From: Symbiodinium natans
Lineage: Eukaryota > Sar > Dinophyceae > Suessiales > Symbiodiniaceae
DNA: 64,000 nt
Assembly (NCBI GenBank): GCA_905221605.1
Contig: CAJNDS010002224.1
Span: 211,501 to 275,500 of the forward strand
Reading direction: 5' to 3'
Positions 1-11,712 of this stretch are shown here, one piece after another. A program made the position numbers and the translations under genes. Positions within the stretch are counted from its first letter, which is position 1, and the number at the start of each line of letters is the position of its first letter. Under the pieces are notes generated by a model. The model was not told the DNA's origin. It made no database searches and saw nothing but the letters and a program-made list of their open reading frames with translations.

Positions 1-1460
1 TCTAGGTACCTATACACCCTATATGTGAACCCTATAGAAGCCCTCGACAAACCCTATCCCTAACCCTAAACCCTATACAAACCCCAGGTGATTTCTTGAA
101 GCTCTCCAAAAAGAGCTTGTGCTGCACGGGCATCGTTCCATTCGAGTAGAACTCTCCGGCTCAACCAGGTCCGTGCTCTACTCACTTCCGCATGCCATGT
201 GGCTCCCGCCACACCCTAAACCCCAGACCCTAAACCCTAAACCCCAAACCCCAAACCCTAAACCCTAAACCCTAAACCCTACACCATGGCGGCGGTCACC
301 AAGGCCCTTGCCACGCAGCATCGAAAGCACGTTGCCTCTCCGGTCCGGTTGCCACGGCCCCAACGTTCGTTTCTTGGGTACGGCACAAAGCCCTGAACCC
401 TGAACCCGAAACCCTAATCCCTAAGCCCCAAACCCTAAAACCTAAACCCTAGACCCTAAACCCCAAGCCCTAAACCCTAAACCCTGAAGCCCTAATTGCA
501 GCCAAGACAATGGCCCGGGAGACGGACCTGGCTGCCCCGAAACCAAGCGCAACGCCCCAGCAAACACAGAGACCAGGAAGCCACCAACCCCAAAAGCCCG
601 ACACCCCCAAAAGATCCTTCTCAGGGTTCTGAGTTCTAGGTTTAGGTACCTATAAATCCTATGTAAACCCTATATAAGCCCTGTACATAAGCCCCAAAAG
701 AACACCTTGATAAACCTTTCGGAATTTGTATTGGCTTTGAAAGCCCGTGCAAACCCTTAAGCCCTAAACCCTCAACCACAAACCCCAATCAACCTATAAG
801 CCTCTAAGCCCTGAACCTGAAAGCCGAACCCCTGAGCCCTGAATCTAAAACCCTACATCCTGAATCCTGAAACCCTCGACCTGAATCTTAAAGCCTACAG
901 CGCACGAAACCCTAAAGGCCCTAAATCCTAAACCCTGCACACCCCGAACCCTCAGTTCTGAATCCTAAACCCAACAAATCCAGAACCCTAAGCCCTGAAT
1001 ACTGCACCCGATAAGCCCTGAATCCAAAACCTAAACGCAAAACCCTTTAAAATCTGAAACCAAAGCCCTGTAAACCCTTTAATACCCCAAAGCCCAAAAG
1101 CCCAAACACTAAACCCCAAAGCTCGAACCCCAAACCCCAAAGCCCAAACCCTAAACCCTAAACCCCAAAGCTCGAACCCCAAACCCCAAAGCCCAAACCC
1201 TAAACCCTAAACCCGAAACCCTAAACCCTAAACCTCCATCCGCTCCCAGCCTTCTGCGACCAGCAGCTGTATCTGAAGTCGCCTCAAAGACCCGTGCTTT
1301 TCAGGGTTTAGGGTTTAGGGTTTAGGGTTTGGGGTTTAGGGTTTAGGGTTTAGGGCTTGGGGTTTAGGGTTTAGGGCTAGGGTTTGGGGTTTAGGTTTAG
1401 GGTTCAGGGGGTAGGGTGTACGGTGTCGGGTTTAGGTTTCGGGGTTCAGGGTTAGGGTCG
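1..1460. repeat. Degenerate CCCTAAA/TTTAGGG region
   Basis: Mostly decayed heptamers (CCCTGAA, CCCCAAA, CCCTATA), with CCCTAAA sense up to about 1225 and TTTAGGG sense after 1300. Small exon-like islands lie at 80-175 (minus, LLEWNDARAAQALFGELQEI), 285-395 and 1245-1300. Confidence 0.7.
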
Positions 1461-2639
1461 AGTGTTTAGGGGTTCGGTAGAGCTATACAGTTTGCATAAA
1501 AAGGGAGATATCGTGAATCAAATTGGTTACCTCACCATGGTCAGTTGGTGTATGTCATGGACATGTTTGCCCCCCCCCCCCTATGCCCCCCCCCCCTTCC
1601 GAGAACCCTCGGCAAAGCTTAGTGAGAACAGGCCCTGTTCGTGATGATGACGTGGACAGGGCTTCATGTGGGTAGGAATGTGAAGTCTGTGAAGTGATGC
1701 TGCGTGAGGGAACACGGCCCGCACTTGGCTGAAAAAAAAACCAACAAGGACAAAGTCAAGGACTCCAAACTCAACTTTCAACGATTGGAAAACAGACTAC
1801 GCGCACGCACGCGCACACGGATGGCCGCCGCGGCACGCTCTCGGGATCACCGTTCCGTAAACCTGAAGATAGACTGGGTTGGGAACCTCAGCAGGACCTC
1901 AATCTCAGCAAGGCCTTGGCAAGGCCTTGGCAGGGCCTCAGCAAGGCCTCGGCAAGGCCTCGCTCAGCCTTTCTACCAGGAGTTTTGCAGGGTCACAGCT
2001 CGCCCCTAGCCCCCAACTTCACCGGGCCCCTCAGCTTCTGAAAAGCAGACATTGCTGACGCAAGCCCTCCACTCCCGACACAGGTACGTGGCATTCGCTT
2101 ACAGCTGCTCATTCGCTGGTCAAAAAAACTAAAACTAAAGCCGCCTTCACATCTCGGTCCATTGACTGCTGTGATTGGTCATACTATGGAGCTTGCTGCT
2201 GATGTGACGAGCCTTAACATCAGCTGGCAGAGTAAACAAAGCAAGGTTGAGGGCCTACCGCGGTGCTACTGAGCACCGAGTGCCTGGCAAGGGCTTGCCA
2301 ATCATCTACCAAGATTTTGGGGGGTGGGGGGGGGGCATAGGGGGGGGGGGGGCAAACATGTCCATGAGTATGTTCCATAAGAGCGATCCAGCTGCGCTCT
2401 ACAGTACCCTAAACCCCAAACCCGAAACCCCAAACCCTAAACCCTGAACCCTAAGCCGTAAACCCTAAACCCTAAACCCTAAACTCCAAACCCTAAACCC
2501 TGAACCGAATAAGGGCCTCAATTTGGGCCCCTTGTTATAGAACCCTTAGTATACACTGATAAAGAGCCCAGACTTCGGAATTCTACATACAAGGGTCGAG
2601 GGTTTACGGTTTCGGGTTTAGGACCCACACTATAGGCCC

Positions 2640-2774
2640 ATGAATTCCTGGATAGGGTATGTGGCGGCAAGATGTTTGGGGCGGCAGTTGAGGAAGAGGT
2701 TTGGCATGCGCAGAGTCATCTCCCCGCTTGCCGAAGAATCTCCAACAGTCACAGGGTGCCGCGTGCGCCACGGT
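2640..2774 (+). CDS. Unrecognised exon
   Basis: Open frame EFLDRVCGGKMFGAAVEEEV, then WHAQSHLPACRRISNSHRV before CACG|GTTAAGG at the start of a TTTAGGG tract. Confidence 0.35.
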
Positions 2775-2777
2775 TAA

Positions 2778-2923
2778 GGTTCAGGGTTTAGGGTTTAGGG
2801 TTCAGGGTTCAGGGTTCAGGGTTCAGGGTTTAGGGTTTAGGGTTTAGGGTTTAGGGTTAAGGTTTAGGGTTTAGGGTTTAGGGTTTAGGGTTTAGGGTTT
2901 AGGGTTTAGGGTTTAGGGTTTAG
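2778..2923 (+). repeat. TTTAGGG tract
   Basis: About 20 units, CAGGG variants first, then pure. Confidence 0.95.
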
Positions 2924-3018
2924 GGGTCCTAGAAGCTGCTCCTCATTCTCACGGTGAATTGCGGTGAGGGCTCGTCAGACTTTATCAGATGACTATCGGG
3001 GCTTGAGAGCCTGTGCTT

Positions 3019-3132
3019 CTAGGTTGCCCAGTAACCTAGGATGAAAAAGGGTGCCCCTTTTTGCTTGAAGGGTTTTTTTTAGGGAGCCTAAACCTACCAA
3101 AAAGGGAATAAGGGTACTACTGGGCATCCTAG
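3019..3132. mobile_element. Family D element, copy 1
   Basis: 114 bp; ctaggttgcccagtaacc ... tactgggcatcctag; target duplication GCTT. Confidence 0.85.
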
Positions 3133-3322
3133 GCTTCCAGATTCAGCAGCAGCTCTAGTTGGTTCAGGGTTTAGGGCTTAGGGCTTAGGGTTTTGGGTTT
3201 AGGGTTTAGGGTTGAAAGAGCTTCGCCATATTGGAAAACCTATACTCAGATGGAGTGCCTTCCATGCAATGATTGCATGACATGGACAAACCGAGAGAAG
3301 TCAACAATGTACCATGTCTGGC

Positions 3323-3431
3323 GCCCTAAACCCTAAACCCTAAACCCTAAACCCTAAACCCTAAACCCTAAACCCTAGCCCCTAAATTCCAAACCCTAAA
3401 CCCTAAACCCTAGCCCTTAAATTCTAAACCC
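3323..3431 (-). repeat. CCCTAAA tract
   Basis: Pure units then variants. Confidence 0.95.
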
Positions 3432-3435
3432 TAAG

Positions 3436-3565
3436 CCCTAAGCCCATCTTTCGCAAAGCCACCGTGCATCGAAGCATGTAGCCCGGCATCCAAATGCCGC
3501 CACCAAAACCTTGGCCAATGGCGCTTTGGGCTTGTGACCTTCCAAAAGAACCAGGACGGGCCATG
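3436..3565 (-). CDS. Unrecognised exon, possible start
   Basis: The minus strand reads MARPGSFGRSQAQSAIGQGF, then GGGIWMPGYMLRCTVALRK. The plus strand has a stop. It is bounded by a family-D element at 3586 and a CCCTAAA tract at 3323. Confidence 0.4.
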
Positions 3566-3585
3566 ATACCCTATAACCCCTTAAA

Positions 3586-3698
3586 CTAGGCTGCCCAGTA
3601 ACCAAGGCTTAAAAAGGGTGCTCTTTTTTGCTTAAAGGGGTTTATGAGGGAACCTAAACCCCCCAAAAAGGGAATAAGGGTACTACTGGGCATCCTAG
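3586..3698. mobile_element. Family D element, copy 2
   Basis: 113 bp; target duplication TAAA; same interior as copy 1. Confidence 0.85.
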
Positions 3699-4326
3699 TA
3701 AAAGGCCCTTCATATTATAGGGTTGATTGTGGGAATTGTCAGGCCGAATAACCCGTCCTGTAGGCGTGGATACCCTTTCAAAACGTCGAAAAGGGAAATG
3801 TGCCCTCAATAAACAGTACTTGCCCTTGTTTTAAGCACAAAGCTACTCTAGGTAGGTGGAGTTCTTGAGAGATGGTGCGGTGCATGCACATGCCCAAACG
3901 CAGATGTCTCTGGCAATTGCAGATCTCAGCCGGCATGCGTTGCATTCGGGTTGCGGGTGTAGAGTTTAGGGAAGTTATGGGTGGGGGCTGTAGCCAAATG
4001 ATCATACAGAAGAGGAACATCTTCCCCCTCGACAGTGCTGCTCTACATGGCTACGAACTCGGCCGCCTTACACCCATTTCTTCAGTTGGTCATTGTGACA
4101 GATCTCTGTAGAACTCAGCACACAGTCGGGTCAATCTAACAAAGACATGGCGCCACTACACAAATTCCGTAGTCTGCAACCTCCGTGTGCAACGCTTTGA
4201 ACTGTTTGGTTTACTGTATGAGGGAATCCAGAAGGGCACCGGGCATCCTATAGTGTTGCAGCCCAGCAGCCACGCGAGAGCAATGTCCAACCGCCACCAA
4301 CCGCGAACGTAGCACAGCCTTGTTAA

Positions 4327-4411
4327 AGACCCTAAACCCTAAACCCTAAACCCTAAACCCTAAACCCTAAACCCTAAACCCTAAACCCTAAACCCTAAAC
4401 CCTAAACCCTT
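4327..4411 (-). repeat. CCCTAAA tract
   Basis: Twelve pure units. The 600 bp to its left (3700-4320) holds only weak two-strand open frames and no assignable gene. Confidence 0.95.
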
Positions 4412-4772
4412 TAAAGGCAAGGCCTATTCTGATGAGCCCTGTATTGGTTTGGGGTTTTTGGCTTGGGGTCTAGGTGTTGGGGGACTAGGGGTTAGTGCTC
4501 GGGTTGAGAGTTCAGGGTTGTTGGGTATGGATTCGTGCTTGCATTCAACGCTTAGGTTGCTCCAAGTCCTAGACCCTGAACCCTAAAACCCAAGAACCCC
4601 AAAAAAAAACCAAACCCCAAAAACCCAAAACCCCAAAACCCCAAAACCCCAAAGCCCCAAAGCCCTAAAACCCTAAAACCCTGAACCGCAGCTCTGGCAG
4701 GTCAGGGTGCAGGGGCATCTTAGATGTGGGATGCGCCTGAAGCCGGAACCCATGGGCTGAAGATTGAGCTGA

Positions 4773-4866
4773 AGGTTTAGGGTTTAGGGTTTAGGGTTTA
4801 GGGTTTAGGGTTTAGGGTTTAGGGTTTAGGGTTTAGGGTTTAGGGTTTAGGGTTTAGGGTTTAGGG
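4773..4866 (+). repeat. TTTAGGG tract
   Basis: Thirteen pure units. Confidence 0.95.
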
Positions 4867-4975
4867 ACGGTTGAGGGCTCTACCGCTCCCCTCGCACCCG
4901 ACCCGGCCCTTTTGGCAAGTGGCCACGCCCACAGCAGGAAGATGCCCAGCATAAGGAAGGCAAGTCCTGGGAAGG
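4866..4975 (-). CDS. Unrecognised exon with a hydrophobic segment
   Basis: The minus strand reads PFPGLAFLMLGIFLLWAWPL, then AKRAGSGARGAVEPS: one membrane-like helix followed by basic residues. Other frames are open too. Confidence 0.25.
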
Positions 4976-5385
4976 GGCTTTATGGTTTCGAGTTCAGGGT
5001 TTCAGGGTTTCAGGGTTCTAGGGTTTTGGGGTCTTAACGGGTTAGGGTCTATAGGGTTTAGGGTTTGGGGCAGTTGGTCCAAACCCAATGTCAACTACCT
5101 CCGGAGCCCAATAATTAGGAACATGTTCCTCTATTATGGCCCTTAAAGCCCTCTGAAAATATTCGGTTTAGTCCTTCTCGATGACTCGCCTCATTCTCTA
5201 TTCGCCAGAGCTGATTTCAAACCGCCTCTGACTCAAGATCTCCAGCGCCTGTAAATGCCTTCTGGACGGAGCAGCTTCTGTTGATGAAGCTCCTTGCGCC
5301 CGCAATGGCCACGCCAGAGCCTCGCCGATTTGGCTGGCGACGGAGTGGAACGGGCAGTGCCCGTCCGCTGGTCAACGGCCACTCA

Positions 5386-5560
5386 CCAGAACCAGCATGG
5401 CGCGAGCTGGCAAGCCTCGGCCTGCCTGCGGCAGCCCTTGTCCTCTCCTTCCACCTGCACGGAAAGAACAGTAAAGGTCATGCCGTGTCGAGCTGCCAGC
5501 GGCTCGACCAAAGGCTCGACCAAAGGCTCCTGCTGCAATAAGCACGCAGGGGAGCACGTA
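5386..5560 (-). CDS. Unrecognised exon with a GTGAGT donor
   Basis: The minus strand reads PLVEPLAARHGMTFTVLSVQ, then VEGEDKGCRRQAEACQLAPC before CTG|GTGAGT. The donor is the best in the first 10 kb. Three copies of an 11-base step (GGTCGAGCCTTT-like) sit at the upstream edge. Confidence 0.4.
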
Positions 5561-6529
5561 GAGCACCACGACAAGCTGGTCCCCTTAAGACAGAGAAAAT
5601 ATCTCTTTCAGCTGCATCTTAAGCCCTACGCCTTGAGCCTCAAATTAGTGCCCTAACCCGGCCTGAACATTCGAAGCTGGTGTGAAGTGAAGGGCTACCC
5701 TCGAACAAGGCGAAGGAACGCCGTGTATGCGCGAATTATTATTAAAGGGAGAGAACGTAACACACGAAACGCCGGAATAATATGAACGTAACAAGTGAGC
5801 CGACATGGGGGGAGGGGAGGAGGGCAGGGGGGGAAGGGGGGGAAGGGGGGGCAGGGGGCGAAGGGGTTGGAGGGGCTGGAGGCCTATGCCGACGGATCCA
5901 ACGAGGGTTTACATGTACATCTATATTCATTATAGTATAGTATATTATAACAGAGGTTTAGGGATAGCCAAGCAGCGAGCATGGGAGCCGAACAATGCAA
6001 AGCTTTGTCCCGTGGCCTCTTCAACCGACTAGGGCGTCTAGACCTGATCCCTTCCAGACCCTAAACCCTAAACTCAAACTCTAAACCCTAACCCTAAACC
6101 TCTAGCCCCAAACCCTAAACCCTAAACCCGACACACTAAACGCTACCCATGTGGAGAAAACCAGGAGCCTTCCGCGACAGGCACTGTTGCTCGGAGGTCG
6201 ACCCCCGCGCTTCGCCTTGGACTTCTTGGTCGGGGACGCGAGGTTCAGGGCTCCGTGTTTAGGGTTTTAGGGTTTTAGGGTTTTAGGGTTTTAGGGTTTT
6301 AGGGTTTTAGGGTTTAGGGTTTAGGGTTTAGGGTTTAGGGTTTAGGGCTCAGGGGTTTAGGGTTTCGAGTTTAGGGTTTAGGGTTTATTAGGGTTACGGA
6401 TTTAGGGATCTATAGCGGTTTTCAGATGTGGGCTGATGTAGGGGTTTCGGGATGTCGGGGTTCAGCTCTTAGCGCTTGGGGTCTAGGACGGATCTCCAGT
6501 TTAGGAAAAACGAGTTTAGGGTTGGCGTG

Positions 6530-6628
6530 CAAACCCACACGCCAAGGCTGCAGAGAGCTACACAGTGACAGTCGACCCGCCGCATCCCATCAGATACCGC
6601 GCACTGAAACGCCGGGTCAGCCAAAAAA
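6530..6628 (+). CDS. Unrecognised exon
   Basis: Open frame NPHAKAAESYTVTVDPPHPI, then RYRALKRRVS, bounded by heptamer-like sequence. Confidence 0.3.
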
Positions 6629-7841
6629 CCCTAAACCGCAAAACCCTAAGCCCTAAACTTTCTGCTTGCCCCTAGGGTGCTCCCACCCGAACCCTGCCTC
6701 CCAAAGCCACATTGACTCGCAACTCCAAAACCCTACATCTACATCCCATGTAAGCTTCTTACCTGGTACCCAAGAGCCAAGGCCCCAACCCTGCAAGGGG
6801 TTTAGGGTGCAGGGTTTAGGGAGCTCATGGTCTTGGGAGGCCCCTATACCCTAAACCCTATACCCCAAACCCCAAACCCAACTCCTCCGAAAATCCCCAA
6901 AACTCAAAACCCCAAACCCAAAACCCAGAACCCAAAACCCAACTCCTCCGAAAATTCCCAACTACCCAAAACCCAACACGCAACCCAAAACCCAAAACCC
7001 TAAACCCAGCCCCAACCAAGCCCAGCCGCAGCCGCTCCCAAATGATCTTCTGCAGCGGCCTTCTTTTCCAGAGCCTTCTGACAGGGAGAGGCACCCTCCG
7101 ATTCCAAACAACAGTTTACTTACCACAAATAACCTATGTTTGGATCATGTTTGGAGCCTTATAACCCATTTTCGGGTCCTTATACCTCCCTAGAATTCCA
7201 AGGCACTTAGACAGGGGCTAGAAGTACCAGAACTCAGGCCTGGAAGTCCCTTAACTTCAGTTCTATCGCAAAAAAAAACAGGGCACCTCCGTGTAGAGCC
7301 GAGTTTGGGGTTTAGGGTTTAGGGCTACAAATCGTCGTTGATGGGGCCTCAACCTTCAACCCCAAACCCCTAAACCTTCAACCCTAAACCCCAACCTAAA
7401 CCCTAAACCTTCAACCCCAAACCCTAAACCCAAACCCTAAACCCAACCCTAAACCCTAAACCCTAAACTCCGAACCCGAAAAAACCCTAAACTCAAAACC
7501 CTAAACCCAAAACCCAAAACCCCTTTTTTGTTCCGGAAGACCGGCTGGGCAGCTGCCCATTGTTGCCTCCACCGGCTGCCAAATTTTTGAGACCACAAAT
7601 CCGTAAACCCCAAATCCTAGACACTCAGTTCTACACCACGGTGCACATAGGGTTTAGGGTTTATTGGGTTTATAGGGTTTATAGGATTTATAGGGTTCAT
7701 AGGGTTTAGGGTTTAGGGCCTGATCAAGCTGCTTACCCACCCTGCCCAGAAACTGCCGTGGCCGCCGAGCAGCTCGGGGATATCGACTGCCTCTCGCCCA
7801 TCTAGCCGGCCGATTCCTTGATTGCCAAACCCTACACCCTA

Positions 7842-8148
7842 ATGTTCGACCCTCTTTAGTAGGGGCCTCCCCTTGAAAGTCAATTTGGCCGAATTATTCA
7901 GGACCCCTGACTGTTTGCGGGGTCCTCTTTAAAGTCAAACCGTCCGGGCGCCGTAAGAAAATTCCACGTTGCGCGCCTTTGAAAAAGATAACCGGGCATC
8001 GCTGCCCCTTTTAAACCTATCTAAACTCCTCCCTATTGAAATCAAATAAGCCCCCGGGGCCGTGTAATCAGGCTCCCATCCACGCCTCGACTGTTCAGGG
8101 GGGGGGGGGGGGGGTGGGGGGGGCCCTACACAGTAAAGAGGGTCGAAC
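7842..8148. mobile_element. Foldback with 18-bp inverted ends and a G run
   Basis: atgttcgaccctcttta at the left is complemented by taaagagggtcgaacat at the right. About 24 G near the right end; flanks both TA. Confidence 0.75.
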
Positions 8149-8824
8149 ATTAAACCCTAAAACCGTAAGCCCTAAACCCTAAACCCTAAAACCGTAAGTC
8201 GCCCTTAACCCTACAGCCTAAAGCCTATAAGCTCTTAACCCTAAACCCACCCTAAACCCCAAACGCTGCGCAGACCAAAACTTCACTGTCTTATAAGGCT
8301 TTGTCTTTCTAACCCCCAAGCGCTGCTTCTTTGTCCGCCTGAGAGAATTCTGAGGCAACCGCATGACAAGTAACCCTAAACCCTGTTTGCTGCTACGTCG
8401 TAGGGTTAGAGGGTGTCGGGGTTTATGGGCTAAACCATAAACCCTAAACCCTAAACCCTAAACCCTAAACCCTAAACCCTAAACCTGTAGCTAGTAGGCT
8501 TGTAGGACTGGGCGTTTAGGGTATGCGCACCCATAGCACGTACGCGGCTTGAAGGGGCCAAGTACGTGCCCTTAATTTGGGTTTAGGGATAGGGTTTAGG
8601 ATTTAGGCTTTAGGCTTTCTTGTTACGCAACCCTTACATCCTTACATACTCTATAAGCAGTAAGGGTCCATACTTCGGATCCCGATAGACACGGGTAAGG
8701 GGCCGTACTAAGCTAGGATGGCCCTTAATCCCAAACTGAAGTAATTGAGGGTTCAGGGTTTAGGGTTTAGGGAAGCTGAAGCCAGTGGACCCTGAAAGCC
8801 CAGAAAACCCTGAACCCCACCAAT

Positions 8825-8960
8825 GCTGACATCCCCCATGTCCCTCCCCTTGTCCAACTTCAATGCAACATGAGCAGTTCATGGACTACGTGCACCCCAA
8901 ACCCACCATCATCCTCCATGTGATTGCAAGGGATATTGAAGACCTGAGTCTCCAAACCCT
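8825..8960 (+). CDS. Unrecognised exon
   Basis: Open frame MQHEQFMDYVHPKPTIILHV, then IARDIEDLSLQ. One minus-strand frame is also open. Confidence 0.3.
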
Positions 8961-9180
8961 CAACCCTTACCCTAAAGCCTGAACCCTGAACCCTAAACCC
9001 TTAACCCTGAACCCTAATCCTAAACCCTTAACCCTAAACCCTAAACCCTAAACCCTAAACCCTAAACCCCAAACCCCAAACCCTAACCCTGAACCACGGC
9101 GCGGTAGCGTTGCAGGACTTCGGCAGCGCGGCTGGAGGGAGCATGGTGCGAGAGGAAGAGGTCCTGCGTTCCGGGGCTTT

Positions 9181-9320
9181 CTTGGAGGTTCATGGGTACT
9201 CAGGGTTTAGGGTTTAGGGTTTAGGGTTTAGGGTTTCGGGTTTAGGGTTTAGGGGTACTGGACTTAGGGGGCTGATAAGTGCAGTTACAGTTGGGGTTGT
9301 AAGTACCCTGAACCTCCAAG
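9181..9320. mobile_element. Family E element with heptamer tract and internal loss
   Basis: Ends match family E. The TTTAGGG tract replaces about 35 bp of the centre, and GGTACT is repeated at its two sides. Confidence 0.75.
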
Positions 9321-9579
9321 TAGGGTTTGGGGTTTAGGGTTCATCGGGCTTTCAATATATGGGGGTTTCCGAAAATAGGGGCACCCTTTTTGGGAGGTCC
9401 CTTTAAGGGGATTCGATTTTATTTGGGGTATAAACGGGGTACAGTACCCCTACTTGGAAGTACCCAAATAGTTTGATAAAGGAGTAACTCCTTAACCCGT
9501 CTAGGGATGATGGTTCACAACGTGCATGGTTTAGGTATAACCCTGGTTTAAGATTGGAGGCTCAAGACAATAGCCATGG

Positions 9580-10060
9580 CGTGGTGACTCGTCTCAAGAC
9601 ACCGTGGAAAAGCTTCAGCCGCAAAGGAAACTGGGTTTAGGGTTATCGTTTTGCAATTTCGGGTATAGGGCTTGGGCTCTGGGATGTGATTTGGGCTTTG
9701 GATGCGGGGCTTAGGACGTGCAGGGTTTAGGGTTGGGCTTCTTTTTTAAGAGCGACGGTAATGCTTCTTGGTTTAGGGAGCAGCGGTCCGTTGCATCTTC
9801 ACCGATTGCACGGCGGATAAGCGCACCGCCTGGGACACGCGGGAAGATTATGACCCATGCTTTGGGATGTTCCCCCTTACACTAACAGTCCGTAATAGGT
9901 TTTTTTTGTTTTTTTGGTGGGGGGGGGGGGGGGGGGGGGGGGGATGGGGTACTATAATCCCTATTAAGGACTGTTAGTATAAGGGGGAACATCCCAACCC
10001 ATGCTGTAAGACAAGGGTTGAGGGCTCAGGGTTAGAAGGCGTTTAGGGGTTTTAGGGTGT
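9580..10060 (+). CDS. Unrecognised exons, one split by a family G element
   Basis: Island 9580-9633 reads HGVVTRLKTPWKSFSRKGNW before GTTTAG. Island 9778-9861 reads AAVRCIFTDCTADKRTAWDT, then REDYDPC. A 136-bp family-G element with an 8-bp target duplication lies at the end of that exon, directly before GTAAGA. A further island at 10690-10742 (HAWMAWDELPELKDLHS) follows on the same strand. Confidence 0.45.
9862..9997. mobile_element. Family G element, 35-bp inverted ends, 8-bp duplication
   Basis: TIRs start ttgggatgttcccccttaca; CCCATGCT is duplicated at both flanks (9854-9861, 9998-10005). The loop carries about 24 G. An 8-bp duplication suggests a hAT-like transposase source. Related pieces: 47421-47503 and right ends at about 10546-10576 and 14470-14506. 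Confidence 0.85.
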
Positions 10061-11574
10061 AGCCGGCTAAGGTTCCCTGAGCCAACACCACAACCTCACA
10101 CCCCTAGGCCCAATCTGGTTCTCAGCCCCCATGCAACAAACAGAACAAAACCCAACAACTCGTGTTAAACTATTGCGATATTGCTTCAATGGTTTTGCTT
10201 GATACGTTTGTATGACAATCTTTACACATATATATATATACATATGTTGTATAAAGAAACGTATGTTCTACTGGTATCTATATATATATATATATATATA
10301 TAGCGTTATGATATTCTTATACTCGTATCACTTGTTGCAAGCCCTCCACTTGCTAAAAACAAAAAGCCCTTAGCCCCGAACCCCAAAAACCCTAGGCACC
10401 ACAACCCCCTTCAAACCCTAGAAAACTCTCCGACCTAAACCCGAAAAAAAAAACGTTGACCCTGAACCCTAAAACTAAACCCCACCAACCCTATTAAACC
10501 CCAAAAAACTGGAGCAAACACCTGTGTCCAAAAACACAAGAATCCCAATTAAGCACTGTTTGTATAAGGGAGAACATCCCAACCTAAACCCCCTCAAACC
10601 CTAGAAACCTGGAGCAAAATCCGGGCTCCATGAACCCAAAACACCCTAAACCAAGCCCTAAACCCTAAACCCTAAACACCCTAGACCCACGGGCACGCCT
10701 GGATGGCGTGGGATGAACTCCCCGAGCTCAAGGACCTGCACTCAGGGTTTAGGGTTTAGGGTTTAGGGTTTAGGGTTCGGGGTTTAGGGTTTAGGGTTGG
10801 AGCATTTAGGGCTTAGGGACGGGTTTAGGGTATGGGACTTAGGTTCCAAGGTTTAGGGGTGTGCTTTATGGTATAGAGATAAAAGCTTCGAGTGTTTAAG
10901 GCTATAGAGGCTTGGCTTTATAGGGATTAGGGTTCTAGAAAATCTTGAGCCAGGGATTAGTTGCCTGCGCTTTTGCCTGCCTGCGCTTTCTAGGACGGAA
11001 AAAAGGTGAAGCGCTTAGGTTTGCAAGGAAGGTTTAGGGTTTAGGGTTCAGGTGAACTAGCTGAATATGTACTTTTCCCAAGCAGTGGTACTGGAACACA
11101 AGTCTCACAAACCCTGGCACCCGTCCCCCCCAGCCCCCACCGCCGCCCCCCCTTAAAAGAACTTAATCACGCTTGATTATCTCTCAATAGCCTTGACTAT
11201 ATGGGGAACCCCATACCCCCCCCTCCCCCCCGCCAGACCCCACCCCAACCCCCACCAACTCGAGCCCGCTCCGAACATGTCACAAAAACCCTAAACCCTA
11301 AACCCTAAACCCTAAACCCTAGACCCTAGACGCGGGACCGAGACATCGCCCTCGCCCTTGAAAGGCTCCGAACGTCGTGTCACAAAGCTGACTTTCCCTA
11401 AGGGCCCATGTCTATAGTGGAGATTTTTACATGGGGACTAAAACCCTAAACCCTAAACCCTAAACCCTAGACCCTAAACCCTAAACCCTAAACTACGGTC
11501 AGTAGGAATCCTTAAAAGGCCTCAGCATATAAGAGATAGGTACAAGGACATTCAGGGTTTGGGTCTTGTTTCAA

Positions 11575-11712
11575 CCACACCATGTCATCCCAGCCTGGCC
11601 AGAGATGATCGTCCAGGGAAATGGCTGGTTATAGAGCTCTGTCTTCGAGAAAACACGCTCGCCATCCGCCATCCGGTCACGCAAGGCACTGGATCTTCCA
11701 ATTCTAAGCCCT
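11575..11712 (-). CDS. Unrecognised terminal exon
   Basis: The minus strand reads IGRSSALRDRMADGERVFSK, then TELYNQPFPWTIISGQAG and ends TGA. The plus strand is broken by stops. Confidence 0.45.

Noticed and set aside
1-500. A chromosome end at the left edge
   Set aside because: The tract is degenerate, mixed in sense and continues through the window; no terminal run of pure repeats in one sense.
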